DNA of 64,000 bases from Chloroflexota bacterium (GCA_013112575.1 JABFGG010000018.1:24277-88276); one strand, 5' to 3'; positions 34,577 to 44,400 are shown, numbered from the stretch's first letter. Program-made: numbers and translations. Notes: generated from the letters alone by a model not told the origin.

Positions 34577-34664
34577 TTAAATGACAGAGTTTGCTGCGCA
34601 AACTCCAGAGTCCAACTACAGGTTGGACAGGGTACATAATACATTAAACAGGTGGAGTTACTCC
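34426..34664. repeat. repeat cluster: three GGGTACATTAAT copies and three hairpins
   Basis: AGGGTACATTAAT occurs at 34426-34438 and 34561-34573 and, with one base missing, at 34629-34640; the last two continue into ACATTAAA. Between and after them are hairpins GAGTTTGC/GCAAACTC (34587-34605), TCCAAC/GTTGGA (34611-34627) and GGAGT/ACTCC (34654-34664). It fills most of the 474-base gap before the NHL lipoprotein gene. Confidence 0.7.
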
Positions 34665-34775
34665 AAAAAATTCTAATCCCCTTCTTAAACTAAGCATCCC
34701 AATCCATGAACGATTACCCCTATTCACACGTAGTCTTAGAGTAGTTTCCCACATTCAACAATTCAGGAGGCAGGC

Positions 34776-35732
34776 ATGCGCCCCATCATTCAGGCGTCAC
34801 TATTATCCCTATCTGGCATTTTCCTCATAAGTTGTGCCGCGGCAACCCCCGCTCCCACAGCCACCGCCATCCCCCCCACCGCTGAACCCACCCCAACCAA
34901 ACGACCGCCTGAAGTCTTCACCCTCGTCCCTGAAATCGATTCTGCAACCGGCGGCGTCACTGTCGATGCAGAAGGCAACATCTACAGCGCCGACTTCGGT
35001 ACTCCAGACCAGCCGGGCAATACCGTCTACAAGATCACCCCTGACGGTGAAGTGAGCGTCTTCCTGCAATCCGATGAGATCGATACCGCTTCCGGCAATG
35101 CATTCGACTCACAGGGCAACTACTATCAATCCAGCTTTGCGACCAACAGCATTTTCCGGTTCACACCTGATGGTGAGCTGACTGAATTTGTAAGTCAGGG
35201 CATTTTGGGCCCCGTTGGGATTGCCATTGATGCTGATGACACCCTATACGTAGCCAACTGCAACAGCGACTCCATTCAAAAAGTCACCCAGGACGGCGAA
35301 TCAACCCGCATCGCTTCGGGCTCCCCGCTGAACTGCCCCAACGGCATCGTCTTCGGCCCAGACGGCAACCTGTACGTGGCCAACTTCCGCAGCGGCAATG
35401 TCGTCAAAGTTACCCCAGATGGGGAGACAAGCCAGTTCGCCCGCATTCCGGGTTTCAACAATGGGCACATCACATACTACGATGGCTTGTTCTACGTGAT
35501 CTCTCGGGGCGGGCATCGCATCCACACCATAGACCTTGACGGGAATATTGATCTCTTAGCCGGGACAGGCAGTCGTGGCACACAGGATGGCCCCTTGTTA
35601 GCCGCAGAATTCTCCCTGCCCAACGGCATTGCCATCAGCCCGGATGGGACAGAGTTATATATCAATATGACACTGGAACTGGAAAGTCAGGGGACCCGAC
35701 CAGTTTCAATACGGGTGATCGTATTGCCCTGA
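34776..35732 (+). CDS. NHL/SMP-30-type beta-propeller lipoprotein
   Basis: Lipoprotein of 318 aa (lipobox ISCA, i.e. LISC), Thr/Pro-rich linker to about residue 46, then a six-bladed propeller of NHL or SMP-30/gluconolactonase type with repeated units such as GVTVDAEGNIYSADF, GIAIDADDTLYVANC, GIVFGPDGNLYVANF and GIAISPDGTELYI. It may be a sugar lactonase or simply a binding scaffold; the metal-site acids are not clear. CAGGAGG lies seven bases upstream of the ATG. Confidence 0.82.
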   Translation: MRPIIQASLLSLSGIFLISCAAATPAPTATAIPPTAEPTPTKRPPEVFTLVPEIDSATGGVTVDAEGNIYSADFGTPDQPGNTVYKITPDGEVSVFLQSDEIDTASGNAFDSQGNYYQSSFATNSIFRFTPDGELTEFVSQGILGPVGIAIDADDTLYVANCNSDSIQKVTQDGESTRIASGSPLNCPNGIVFGPDGNLYVANFRSGNVVKVTPDGETSQFARIPGFNNGHITYYDGLFYVISRGGHRIHTIDLDGNIDLLAGTGSRGTQDGPLLAAEFSLPNGIAISPDGTELYINMTLELESQGTRPVSIRVIVLP

Positions 35733-35761
35733 TGGGCTCACTTTGGTGGAGTAGCCGTTGG

Positions 35762-38700
35762 TCAGACGGCGGGCTCAACTTCCGCGATGGGCACTGTCAC
35801 GTGGAAGGTGCTGCCCTTGCCAAACTCGCTCTCGAACCAGATACGTCCCCCTTGCATCTCCGTTAAATAGCGTGAGATGTTGAGGCCCAGGCCCGTGCCT
35901 GTGGCCGTGTCTTTGCCTTCGTCCGTGCGGAAATATTGCTGGAAGATGTTCTTCTGATCCTCTTCCTTGATGCCAATACCGTTATCCGCCACCCAGAAGT
36001 GCACCACTTCCTCGGCTCCATCCGGGTCCCAGTAATTCTTGCTCTTCTCTGCCTCGATGTGGATAATCCCGGACTCTGGCGTGTACTTGCTAGCGTTGCT
36101 CACCAGGTTGGTCAACACCTGGATGACACGGTTACGGTCGCTCCACATGGGCGGCAGGTCGCTCGGTAATTCCACAGTGAGCTGGTGCTGCTTCTCGGCC
36201 ACGATTGTTTCGGTGGACTTGATCACATCTTCAACGATCTCATCCAACTCGGTGGCGCGGAACTCCAATTGGAGACGGCCCGCCTCAATGCGGGACACAT
36301 CCGCCAGGTCCGACACTAAGGTCGCCATGCGGTCTACATTGGTACGGATGGTTGCCAGGAAATTCGATTGCGCATCACTGATATCGCCCACCGCCCCTGC
36401 AGCCAGCAGGTCTGCATAACCCTTGATAGAGGTCATGGGCGTCTTCAACTCATGTGAAACAAAAGAAACAAAATCGCTCTTGACCAGGTTAGCCTGCCGA
36501 ACGGCGTTATAAAGCTGTGCATTGGCAATGGCGATGGCGGCGTGGTCCGTCAAGCGTGTGAGGAAAGCCCGCGTGTCATTATCAAAACTATCTTCTTCGG
36601 GACTCTCAAGCACCAGCAGCCCAACTACATCTTCTTCCCGTTGAATGGGGATGGCCAATTGGCTGCGGGCATTGTCCAGCAAGGCCTGGTTGCTTTCCAG
36701 GTCGCGCCCCACCAATAACTGTGCCTGCTTATCGCGCACAGCGCGCGTGAAAGCCGGCAGGTCCAACGGCATGGGGTCATCCCCGTCCAGGAACAAGCCT
36801 TCATATCCCTGGGCGGCCATCACGGTCAATCCCTCTTCCACCACCACACCGATGAGGCCAGCAGAGGCCTCCGTCTGGCGCAAAGCCCAATCCAGCGTGA
36901 TGCGCATCGAGCGGCGCACGTCCAGGTTGGTGTTGAGTTCACGGTCAATGCGCTGCATGACCGAAAGCTCATCTACACGCGAAGCCAATGCCTGGTCAGT
37001 AAGGGTATACAAACGGGCGTTCTCAGCAGCAATGGAAGCCTGCCCGGTAAAAGCGGTCAACAGGTCCTGGTCGTCACGATCAAAGGGGCGTCGATTGCGC
37101 TTGTTGATGACTTCGATCACACCAATAACACGGTCCTTAACCATCATGGGCACAACTAAGAGACCACGTGTTACAAAACCAGTTTCCTCGTCGGTCTCCT
37201 CGAACCAGTCTTTATCGTCCTGCACATTGTTCTGGATAACCGGTTGGCGGCTCTCGACCGCTTTGCCTACCAGGCCCACACCAGGAGCCAAACGCTGGCC
37301 CAGCAACTCTTCGCCCACACTGCCTACCGCAGCCTCGAAAACCAACTCTTCCGTAGACTCATCCACGAGTAACAGGCTGCCTGCCTCGCAGTTCAAAATA
37401 TCCACAGCGCTTTCCAAAATACGCTGCAGGAGCAAATCAAGGTCAAGCGTGGAGGTCAGGCTTTGAGCAACTTCATTGAGCGTAGCCAGTTGCAAAGTAC
37501 GCCGCTGAGACTCGCCTAACAAGCGCGCTTTGACGATGGCACCCGCAGCCTGATCGGCGATGGCCTGCAAGATGCGGCGGTGTTCGCTGGTATACAACAT
37601 ATTGACATCGCGGCTAGCGACACTGATAACCCCCACAGCTTCATCCCCCGCGATAAGGGGAATACCCATCCAGGCATAAATACCCTGCCGGTCTATCCCC
37701 AGGTTGGCCTCTTTGCAGGCACGCGAGTAATCATTGGTGAGAATGGGTTGGCCACCAGCCAGCACTACCCCATCCAGCCCCTTGCTTTCTGGAAGGCTGC
37801 GCGCTTCATGGGAAGAGTCCCTGCTGCCACTCTCAATATAAATGGCGTGCCGCAGGGCAGCAGCCTGCGGGTCAAAGAGGGTGATGGTGAAATCGTCTAA
37901 GGCCAGCACCTGCCGCGTTTGAGCATAGATCAATTCGAGGATGTCGTCAAATTCGAGGGTGACGTTGACGCCCTGGGCAACACGGGTGAGCACATCCATT
38001 TCGTGCACGCGGCGATCTTTGTCCGCCAGCACCTGAGCACGGGCAATCGCCCGAGAAGCATACTCTGCCAAAGAAGTCAGGAAAGCCAGGTCTTGTTCGC
38101 TGTAATGACCGTTATCTGCCGGGGCACCTAAAGCCAACCAGCCCAAGACGCGATCCTGTCCCAGCAAAGCCACGTACAGCCGCGCCCCCAACAAGCCAAG
38201 ACGGGCACGGTCGCTGTGCAGGTCGAGCGGCATCGAGTCCTGTTCCCCTAAATATAAAGAAGTGCGCACATGAGAGAGCGTATGCACCAAGCCGCTTTGG
38301 GGCGCAAAGCGGATATCTGTTGTAGGCTGGTCTGAGTTGTCCGCGGTGGGCGCGTAGAGCTCCAGCAAGGGATCATAGACGTAAATGTGCAGACGGTCGG
38401 GATGCAGGTTTTCTTCAATAACCTTGCGCAACTGTTGCACCACGTAATCAGTGTCCACCGCCTGGGCAGCCTTCGCCTGGAATGTCTCCCTGGCATCTTC
38501 CAGATGGTCATTGCCACGCGTCCAGGCGCGACTCAGGGCAGCCTGCACGCGGCGACGCACCGGGTCAAAGACAAGAGCAAGTATAAAGACCATCACGCCC
38601 AGCAAGATGGGGTTGTTGGGGCCAATGGCTTCGCCAAGCACGAGGCTGGCACCCGAAACCAACAAAGCATAAGCCAAGCCAGCCAACAAGGCCAGAATGG

Positions 38701-39544
38701 AGTACAGGACGGTTTGGTTAAAAACCTTACCTGAATCGACAGTGCGGTAACTCATCAAGGTGTAAGTCAGTGCAATAGGCAATAACGCTGCAAACATAAA
38801 CAGCCACAGCCAGTTTTCATTGTTGGACGATAGTGGGAAAGCGACCATGGCAGGCCCAACGGCCAGTAAAGTGGCCCACAAAAGCAAGCGGCTCTGCTGG
38901 CGCTCCATTGGTGAAGGCGTACGCCAGCGACGGAATAATTGGGAGAGGATATAGAGGAAAAGGGCCACAACGACCATAAATAGGCCCCAAACTTCGGCCG
39001 TGACCAGTAAATTCAAAAAGTTCTGGGAAACAAGACCATTCAACTGCCAGGGGCCGCGCAACACCGCCAGCGCAAGCGCCAGCAAGTAACCCGGGTAAAC
39101 CAGCCAAGGCCAACGGGCAACCCAAGCCAGTGGGCGCGGGTGGATGAGGGCCAAGTGGAGCAAAGCCGCAGCAGCCAAAGGGAAGGAAAGCTTCCAGATC
39201 ACTAATAGTATCTGGGGGGCAAAGAGATGAAAGCCATATAGACCACTGGCGGCTACAGAAGCAGCAAATAAAACAAAGACCTGCGCGGCAGTTTGCTGAC
39301 GTTGTGTGAATGCAACAAGCAATCCCAACCCAACAAAAATAATACTAAGGACATAAGGGGTGAGTGATGAAAGGCGGAGAAACTCAGCAGCTTGTTCTGC
39401 ATCGCTTTCAATAAAGACTAGCAATGGCAAAGCCAGTAAAGCAGCCCCCACAGCCAGGGCATAGATCAATACGATGGATGGCAGCAAGCGCGTGCGGATA
39501 CCCCCTGCAGATGCAACCGGCGAAAGTTGCTGCGTATCGTCCAT
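35762..39544 (-). CDS. multi-GAF sensor histidine kinase
   Basis: Large membrane kinase of 1260 aa. Residues ~15-340 form about ten helices in two groups. Four GAF domains follow (about 355-510, 525-680, 690-850, 870-1010), including the well-kept LLVVPMMVKDRVIGVIEVINKRN. The transmitter has the H-box FVSFVSHELKTPMTSIKGY (His near residue 1030), N-box LTNLVSNASKY, G1 FWVADNGIGIKEED and G2 GTGLGLNISRYL. No receiver domain and no response-regulator gene is adjacent, so it is an orphan. The promoter TTGTCG-N17-TACAAT ends six bases before the ATG. Confidence 0.92.
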   Translation of the reverse strand: MDDTQQLSPVASAGGIRTRLLPSIVLIYALAVGAALLALPLLVFIESDAEQAAEFLRLSSLTPYVLSIIFVGLGLLVAFTQRQQTAAQVFVLFAASVAASGLYGFHLFAPQILLVIWKLSFPLAAAALLHLALIHPRPLAWVARWPWLVYPGYLLALALAVLRGPWQLNGLVSQNFLNLLVTAEVWGLFMVVVALFLYILSQLFRRWRTPSPMERQQSRLLLWATLLAVGPAMVAFPLSSNNENWLWLFMFAALLPIALTYTLMSYRTVDSGKVFNQTVLYSILALLAGLAYALLVSGASLVLGEAIGPNNPILLGVMVFILALVFDPVRRRVQAALSRAWTRGNDHLEDARETFQAKAAQAVDTDYVVQQLRKVIEENLHPDRLHIYVYDPLLELYAPTADNSDQPTTDIRFAPQSGLVHTLSHVRTSLYLGEQDSMPLDLHSDRARLGLLGARLYVALLGQDRVLGWLALGAPADNGHYSEQDLAFLTSLAEYASRAIARAQVLADKDRRVHEMDVLTRVAQGVNVTLEFDDILELIYAQTRQVLALDDFTITLFDPQAAALRHAIYIESGSRDSSHEARSLPESKGLDGVVLAGGQPILTNDYSRACKEANLGIDRQGIYAWMGIPLIAGDEAVGVISVASRDVNMLYTSEHRRILQAIADQAAGAIVKARLLGESQRRTLQLATLNEVAQSLTSTLDLDLLLQRILESAVDILNCEAGSLLLVDESTEELVFEAAVGSVGEELLGQRLAPGVGLVGKAVESRQPVIQNNVQDDKDWFEETDEETGFVTRGLLVVPMMVKDRVIGVIEVINKRNRRPFDRDDQDLLTAFTGQASIAAENARLYTLTDQALASRVDELSVMQRIDRELNTNLDVRRSMRITLDWALRQTEASAGLIGVVVEEGLTVMAAQGYEGLFLDGDDPMPLDLPAFTRAVRDKQAQLLVGRDLESNQALLDNARSQLAIPIQREEDVVGLLVLESPEEDSFDNDTRAFLTRLTDHAAIAIANAQLYNAVRQANLVKSDFVSFVSHELKTPMTSIKGYADLLAAGAVGDISDAQSNFLATIRTNVDRMATLVSDLADVSRIEAGRLQLEFRATELDEIVEDVIKSTETIVAEKQHQLTVELPSDLPPMWSDRNRVIQVLTNLVSNASKYTPESGIIHIEAEKSKNYWDPDGAEEVVHFWVADNGIGIKEEDQKNIFQQYFRTDEGKDTATGTGLGLNISRYLTEMQGGRIWFESEFGKGSTFHVTVPIAEVEPAV

Positions 39545-39550
39545 GCTCTC

Positions 39551-39579
39551 ATTGTATGCCAGAGTGCAGGGAGCGACAA
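39551..39579 (-). promoter_or_regulatory. promoter of GAF histidine kinase gene, leaderless type
   Basis: Minus-strand TTGTCG (39574-39579), 17-bp spacer, TACAAT (39551-39556), then only GAGAGC before the ATG at 39544. Confidence 0.65.
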
Positions 39580-39700
39580 GCCAAGGATGGGATAGTAACT
39601 TACATTTTCGTTATGGCATTTGTAAAAGAGGTTTCAGGTAGAATGTACTGATATGGGAAGGTACTTGAAAAATCGCCTTTTTGCATCGCCAAATGACCAC

Positions 39701-40411
39701 ATGAAGCTATTAATTTTTGTACTTGCGATATTTATATGCACAGGCTGCACACCCCAGACACCTACTAAAAAAATCAGTTACGAGATCAACTTTTTTCTGA
39801 TCGACCCCGATACCTTCCTGAGTGATTTCCGAAACAGGGACTTTTCCGCTTTCGAAGCTCACGGCAACATCCGGCCTGAAGAAGAATTGGTTTTAGGGGA
39901 ACTCATAGCCGACTGGAGTACCGATGATTTCAGTTCTATTGCTGAAGAGGCCCATAATATTATTTGGGATGAAAGAATAGATGGATGGGAGTTACAAGTG
40001 ATTCAGTTTGGATGGGATTGTGAACATGTTTCTGATAGCCCTCAAGAAGCTTACTATTCATTTTATAAAGTTGAGGAGAACGGAGATGACTCCTTTAAGT
40101 TCAATAGCGATATCTCCATAGTCCCTCGAAGAAAAACCATCACTGTGAGTCAATCCGTGTACTCCCCTGTGAATAATGCTCCTCTAAACATACCATTTCC
40201 TGAAGTGGAAGAGGCCATGCTTGAAGCGCTAGACGTTGCGGAAAATAATGGTGGGTCTGAAATTCTAGAGCTTTTTAACAGTTGCAACATATCTATCACT
40301 TTTAACCCGAGTTTAGTAAAGGGGGAGGGCTGGATCGTAAAATACTGGCATATAGGTGGAACAATCAAAGAATTTTACATTGACCCAGTCTCAGGGGAAA
40401 TAATTGAATGA
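39701..40411 (+). CDS. lipoprotein of unknown function
   Basis: Lipoprotein of 236 aa: MKLLIFVLAIFICTGC with lipobox CTGC. There is no Thr/Pro linker, unlike the other lipoproteins here. The mature part has an acidic N-terminal region and ends in FYIDPVSGEIIE, reminiscent of a PepSY-like end, which is only a guess. The start at 39701 is chosen for its signal peptide; the frame opens 16 codons earlier. AT-rich coding. Confidence 0.6.
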   Translation: MKLLIFVLAIFICTGCTPQTPTKKISYEINFFLIDPDTFLSDFRNRDFSAFEAHGNIRPEEELVLGELIADWSTDDFSSIAEEAHNIIWDERIDGWELQVIQFGWDCEHVSDSPQEAYYSFYKVEENGDDSFKFNSDISIVPRRKTITVSQSVYSPVNNAPLNIPFPEVEEAMLEALDVAENNGGSEILELFNSCNISITFNPSLVKGEGWIVKYWHIGGTIKEFYIDPVSGEIIE

Positions 40412-40443
40412 CCTTGTTCTTACAAATGCTTGAACTAAAAAAA

Positions 40444-42261
40444 TCAATCCCCAGCAGCTAACTCGCGCGCTTCCTCGATGTAATCCAGGCTCTGGTGGCG
40501 GAAGTAGGTATTGTACAGCTCAGCATAGTGACCATCCTGATTTAGCAGGGAGTCGTGGTCGCCTTCTTCGATGATGTGGCCATCATCTAAAACGATGATG
40601 CGGTCGGCGGCCTTGACGGTTGAGAGGCGATGAGCAATAAGGATACTGGTGGTGTTGGCCAAGATCATATTAAGGGCCTGCTGGATCTGCCACTCGGTGA
40701 AGGGGTCGATGCTGGCAGTGGCTTCGTCCAGTATGAAGATAGCGGGGCGTTGCACCAACACGCGAAGTAAGGCCACCAATTGGCGCTGGCCCATTGAAAG
40801 ACGCCCGCCGCGCTCGCCCACCTCAGTTTCCAGGCCATGAGACAGCGTTTCCAGCCAATCGCCTTCGCCGATCTGATTGGCCAATGCAAAGATCTCTTCA
40901 TCGCTGGCATCCTGGCGGGCATAACGAATGTTCTCCGCAACCGTGCCAGAGAAGAGGAAAGGGGTCTGCGAGACGATGCCCAATTGACTACGGTATTGGT
41001 TCAGGTCAAGGCTGCGGATATCCTGTCCATCGATCAGCAAGTTACCGTCCTGGAATTCATAAAAGCGCGCCACCAGTTTGGCAATAGAAGATTTGCCCGC
41101 GCCGGTGTGTCCTACAAGGGCTACATTTTCTCCGGGGCGAATGTGCAACTTAAATCTGTCTAGAATGTTTTCATCCGCAGTGTATTCAAAGCACAGGCTG
41201 TCGAAGACGATCTCGCCCTTCAAAACAGGTACATCGTTCTCAGCCACCTGCTTAACGCTGGACTCGGCATCGATGAGCGCAAAGGAGCGTTCGGCAGCTG
41301 ATAAACCGGACTGCAGCTGTGTCCAGAAGGCGGACAGGTTAAGGACAGGGAACCAGAAGCGGTCCAGACCTTGCAAAAAAAGAAACCAGGCCCCGGCACT
41401 CACCACAGCTTCAGCGACGCTCAAACCACCCACGTATAACAGCAGAGAAGTACCGATACCACCCAATGCATTCAGTGAAGGGAACACCAACGACAGCACA
41501 AAACCGCGCTGCAAATTGACACGGAAAGAACTGAGGTTAGCATCGTCAAATTCGAGAAAAATGGTCTCTTCCTGACGGAAATTCTTAGCCACGGCAATGC
41601 CGCTGACGGTTTCTTTGATGGCCGCATTGACATTGGCCATAGCGCGCATGCCACGCCGCGTGACCCTGCGTGCCATAGTGCGGAAGCCCAATGCCACCAG
41701 AAAGATCAGCGGCAAAAAGCCAAATAGCCAAAGGGACAGGCGCAGATCAATGGCGAAGAGGACTGCCCCGAGAATGATGGCCTGTACGATTTGCGACACC
41801 AGGTCGGTGATCAGCGTGACCACCTGGCCGAATTCACGCGTGTCCGAAGTGATACGCGAGACCACACGGGCAGAAGAGAACTCGTCATAGAAAGATAGAT
41901 CATGTCCCGCCGCGGCGCGGAAAGCATTCGTGCGGATATTCAAGACCACATCACCGATCACGCGCGCCGTAATGCGGCGACGAATCCAGTTGGCGGCCCA
42001 TACAAATATACCCGAAGCCAATACAGCTAACGACACCAACCAGATCTCCTGATTGTTGATCTCCTCACCCAAGAGGTCCACCAGCCAACTGGTCAGTAAG
42101 GGCACAGCTGCGGCGGCAAAAGCGATCAATATCAAATAGAAACTGATCCAGAACATCTGCACGGCAAAGGGGCGGAAATAACCCGCAATGCGCTCAACCA
42201 GTTGGCGGTCAGTATATTGGCGGTCGTAGGCTTCGACGTCTAAACCCGAAAAGAATCCCAT
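40444..42261 (-). CDS. ABC exporter half-transporter, subunit 2
   Basis: Type IV ABC exporter of 605 aa: six membrane helices (about 30-330) and an ATPase domain. Walker A GHTGAGKSS, Q-loop SQTPFLFSGTV, signature LSMGQRQL (Gly-to-Met change at the third position of LSGGQ), Walker B FILDEATASID with the catalytic Glu kept, H-loop IAHRLS. It is paired with the gene upstream (11 bases between), whose Walker B lacks Glu, so the two make an asymmetric heterodimer. The exported substrate is unknown; related pairs export drugs or lipids. Confidence 0.9.
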   Translation of the reverse strand: MGFFSGLDVEAYDRQYTDRQLVERIAGYFRPFAVQMFWISFYLILIAFAAAAVPLLTSWLVDLLGEEINNQEIWLVSLAVLASGIFVWAANWIRRRITARVIGDVVLNIRTNAFRAAAGHDLSFYDEFSSARVVSRITSDTREFGQVVTLITDLVSQIVQAIILGAVLFAIDLRLSLWLFGFLPLIFLVALGFRTMARRVTRRGMRAMANVNAAIKETVSGIAVAKNFRQEETIFLEFDDANLSSFRVNLQRGFVLSLVFPSLNALGGIGTSLLLYVGGLSVAEAVVSAGAWFLFLQGLDRFWFPVLNLSAFWTQLQSGLSAAERSFALIDAESSVKQVAENDVPVLKGEIVFDSLCFEYTADENILDRFKLHIRPGENVALVGHTGAGKSSIAKLVARFYEFQDGNLLIDGQDIRSLDLNQYRSQLGIVSQTPFLFSGTVAENIRYARQDASDEEIFALANQIGEGDWLETLSHGLETEVGERGGRLSMGQRQLVALLRVLVQRPAIFILDEATASIDPFTEWQIQQALNMILANTTSILIAHRLSTVKAADRIIVLDDGHIIEEGDHDSLLNQDGHYAELYNTYFRHQSLDYIEEARELAAGD

Positions 42262-42272
42262 ACGGCAAGGTC

Positions 42273-44039
42273 CTAAATATCCGCAAAAATGCGGCGATAA
42301 GCTTCGGAAGTTTCCAACAAATCCTCGTGCGCGCCTACGGCAGCCACGCGCCCGTTGCGCATCACCACGATCAGGTCTGCCCAGCGAATCTGGGAGAGGC
42401 GATGCGTGATGATCAAGGTAGTGCGCCCCTGTGCAGCAGCATAAATTGCGCGCTGGATCTTGTCCTCCGTAGCGCTGTCAATCGCGCTGGTCGAGTCATC
42501 TAGAATGAGCACGTGCGGGTTGGTGAGGAAAGCACGCGCCAGGGCAATGCGCTGGCGCTGGCCGCCGGACAAGGTCACACCGCGTTCACCGCTGATGGTT
42601 TCATAACCATCTTTGAATTCTTCAATGAACTCGTGGGCCTGGGCAGCTTTAGCAGCTTCAACAACGGTGTCATGATCGGCGTTCTGCTGCCCAAAAGCGA
42701 TGTTCTGCTCCAGGCTGCGTGAGAACAAGAAGATGTCCTGTTCAATGGAAGAGACTTGACGACGTAAGGCCTGCAACTGCCATTCACGCACATCCACGCC
42801 ATCCACCAGCACCTGCCCGCTGGTGACGTCATAGGTGCGGTTGACGAGCTTGGCCAGGGTGGTCTTGCCAGAACCGGTCTGACCGACGATAGCCACGGTT
42901 TGACCCGGCTCCACTGAGAAGGATACCTCTTCCAGCACGGGCTCATCGTCTTCATACGCGAAGCCGACATTACGGAACTCGATGGCGCCACGCATGGTTT
43001 CTTTGTAGCCGCTTTCGTTCTGGTCCAGGTCGGTCTCTAAATTGATCAAGTCGAGAATACGCTGCGCCCCGGCCACACCAAGCGACACCTGCGAATAGGC
43101 AAAAAGGGACACAAAGGTGGGAAAGCCCAGCAAACTCAATAAGGTGAAATAGGCAATCACGTCACCCAGGGTGATCTGCCCCTGCCGGAAGAGGATCAGG
43201 GAATGCAACAAGCCCCCGGCAGATGCCAAACCCAGCAGTAGCAAAGGCAAGAAACGTGCCTCCACATCGCCCTGATGCACGTAGGCATCTCGGAAACTGT
43301 GGGCGTTCTTATCAAAGCGCTCGATCTCCCCTTCTTCCTGGGCCATGCCCTTGACGGTTTCAATGCCATCCAAAGCTTCCGCCAGGCGTGTGTTCATCTT
43401 GCCAAAACTCTGGCGCACCTTACGCGTGATAGGGCCTAGCTCACTCAGGTATTGCCAGATGGCAAAGGAATAGGCGATGGTGAAAAGCAGGGGAGTCCAG
43501 ATCAGGGCCGGATGAATATTAATTGATAAGAAAATGGGTACCAATAGGAAGTAACCAGAACCGATCACCAGGTTAAAGCCAGGATTCAACATGAAGTTGA
43601 TCTCGCGCACGTCATTGGTGGCGCGCGCCATAGTGTCGCCCACGGGCTGCAGGTTGTGGAAAGTCATGCTCTTCCCCAACAAACTGACGTACAGCTCGTC
43701 GCGGATATCACGTTCCATCAATTGTCCGAGCCACTCAGCACCAAAATTGCGCGCCAATTGCAGCCCGCCGCGTATCACCTGCGAAACTGCAATGGTGATG
43801 GCAAAGCCCAGCAAGAGTTCCACCCGGGGAGGAGAGGCTAACAAGGCATCAAAGGCCTGGCCCAACACAACGGGCACGTAGGCTGCCAGAGCCGCATTGC
43901 TGAAGGCCCCCAACATGACCATCACACCAATCAGCCAATATGGTGCAAAGTGTGAGATCAGCCAGCGAGCCGTGCTGCTGCGGTTGTATTTCCTGCGCTC
44001 TGGGAGCGTAAATTCTGCGTGGGTGGTGGTTGTTGTCAT
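42273..44039 (-). CDS. ABC exporter half-transporter, subunit 1
   Basis: Type IV ABC exporter of 588 aa with six helices and an ATPase domain. Walker A GQTGSGKTT, Q-loop SIEQDIFLFSRSL, canonical signature LSGGQRQRIALAR, Walker B VLILDDSTSAID, in which Asp replaces the catalytic Glu, and H-loop ITHRLS. With the partner's changed signature this predicts one degenerate and one active ATP site, as in BmrCD- or TM287/288-like heterodimers. First gene of the pair. Confidence 0.9.
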   Translation of the reverse strand: MTTTTTHAEFTLPERRKYNRSSTARWLISHFAPYWLIGVMVMLGAFSNAALAAYVPVVLGQAFDALLASPPRVELLLGFAITIAVSQVIRGGLQLARNFGAEWLGQLMERDIRDELYVSLLGKSMTFHNLQPVGDTMARATNDVREINFMLNPGFNLVIGSGYFLLVPIFLSINIHPALIWTPLLFTIAYSFAIWQYLSELGPITRKVRQSFGKMNTRLAEALDGIETVKGMAQEEGEIERFDKNAHSFRDAYVHQGDVEARFLPLLLLGLASAGGLLHSLILFRQGQITLGDVIAYFTLLSLLGFPTFVSLFAYSQVSLGVAGAQRILDLINLETDLDQNESGYKETMRGAIEFRNVGFAYEDDEPVLEEVSFSVEPGQTVAIVGQTGSGKTTLAKLVNRTYDVTSGQVLVDGVDVREWQLQALRRQVSSIEQDIFLFSRSLEQNIAFGQQNADHDTVVEAAKAAQAHEFIEEFKDGYETISGERGVTLSGGQRQRIALARAFLTNPHVLILDDSTSAIDSATEDKIQRAIYAAAQGRTTLIITHRLSQIRWADLIVVMRNGRVAAVGAHEDLLETSEAYRRIFADI

Positions 44040-44156
44040 CTATACGCGTGTCTCTCAATATCCAATAGGTCGACTTAATTATGACCCCAACTCTTTTACA
44101 TTTCACTTTTTAACAACGCCACGTAGGATACCATAGTTTAGATAAACATCTAACTG

Positions 44157-44263
44157 ACAATCGGCTGAAGGGCTGGATGATCCAATCAAGTGAATTTCCA
44201 CCGATTGTTCTTGTAATTGGCCTATAGAGAACCTTACTTTTACGGGTTCTATAGGCCAATTAC
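44157..44263. other. structured intergenic region with long hairpin
   Basis: The 383-base gap between the ABC exporter and the next lipoprotein gene holds a long inverted repeat, 44213-44233 with 44244-44263 (core TTGGCCTATAGA against TCTATAGGCCAA), loop about 10 bases, two bases bulged on the left. Just upstream ACAATCGG (44157-44164) pairs with CCGATTGT (44201-44208). No T run follows. It could be a regulatory RNA or protein site; no open reading frame fits. Confidence 0.5.
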
Positions 44264-44394
44264 TTCACATTTGAATAATCAAAGAGGTGTGGATGGTCTG
44301 GGCAGTCCAACAAAAAAATCGCAGAAATAATCCACTGGCGTATAATCGCAATATTCCTAAGCGTTCTGTAAACCAAAGCCTAATATAGAGGCAC

Positions 44395-44400
44395 TATAAT
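44395..44400 (+). promoter_or_regulatory. -10 box of lipoprotein gene at 44423
   Basis: Perfect TATAAT overlapping an in-frame ATG at 44399, which argues that translation begins at the later ATG 44423. No good -35 box seen. Confidence 0.45.

Noticed and set aside
36645..37466. Plus-strand open frame of over 270 codons inside the histidine kinase gene
   Set aside because: Antisense to well-conserved GAF domains; Ser/Arg-rich composition typical of a shadow frame.
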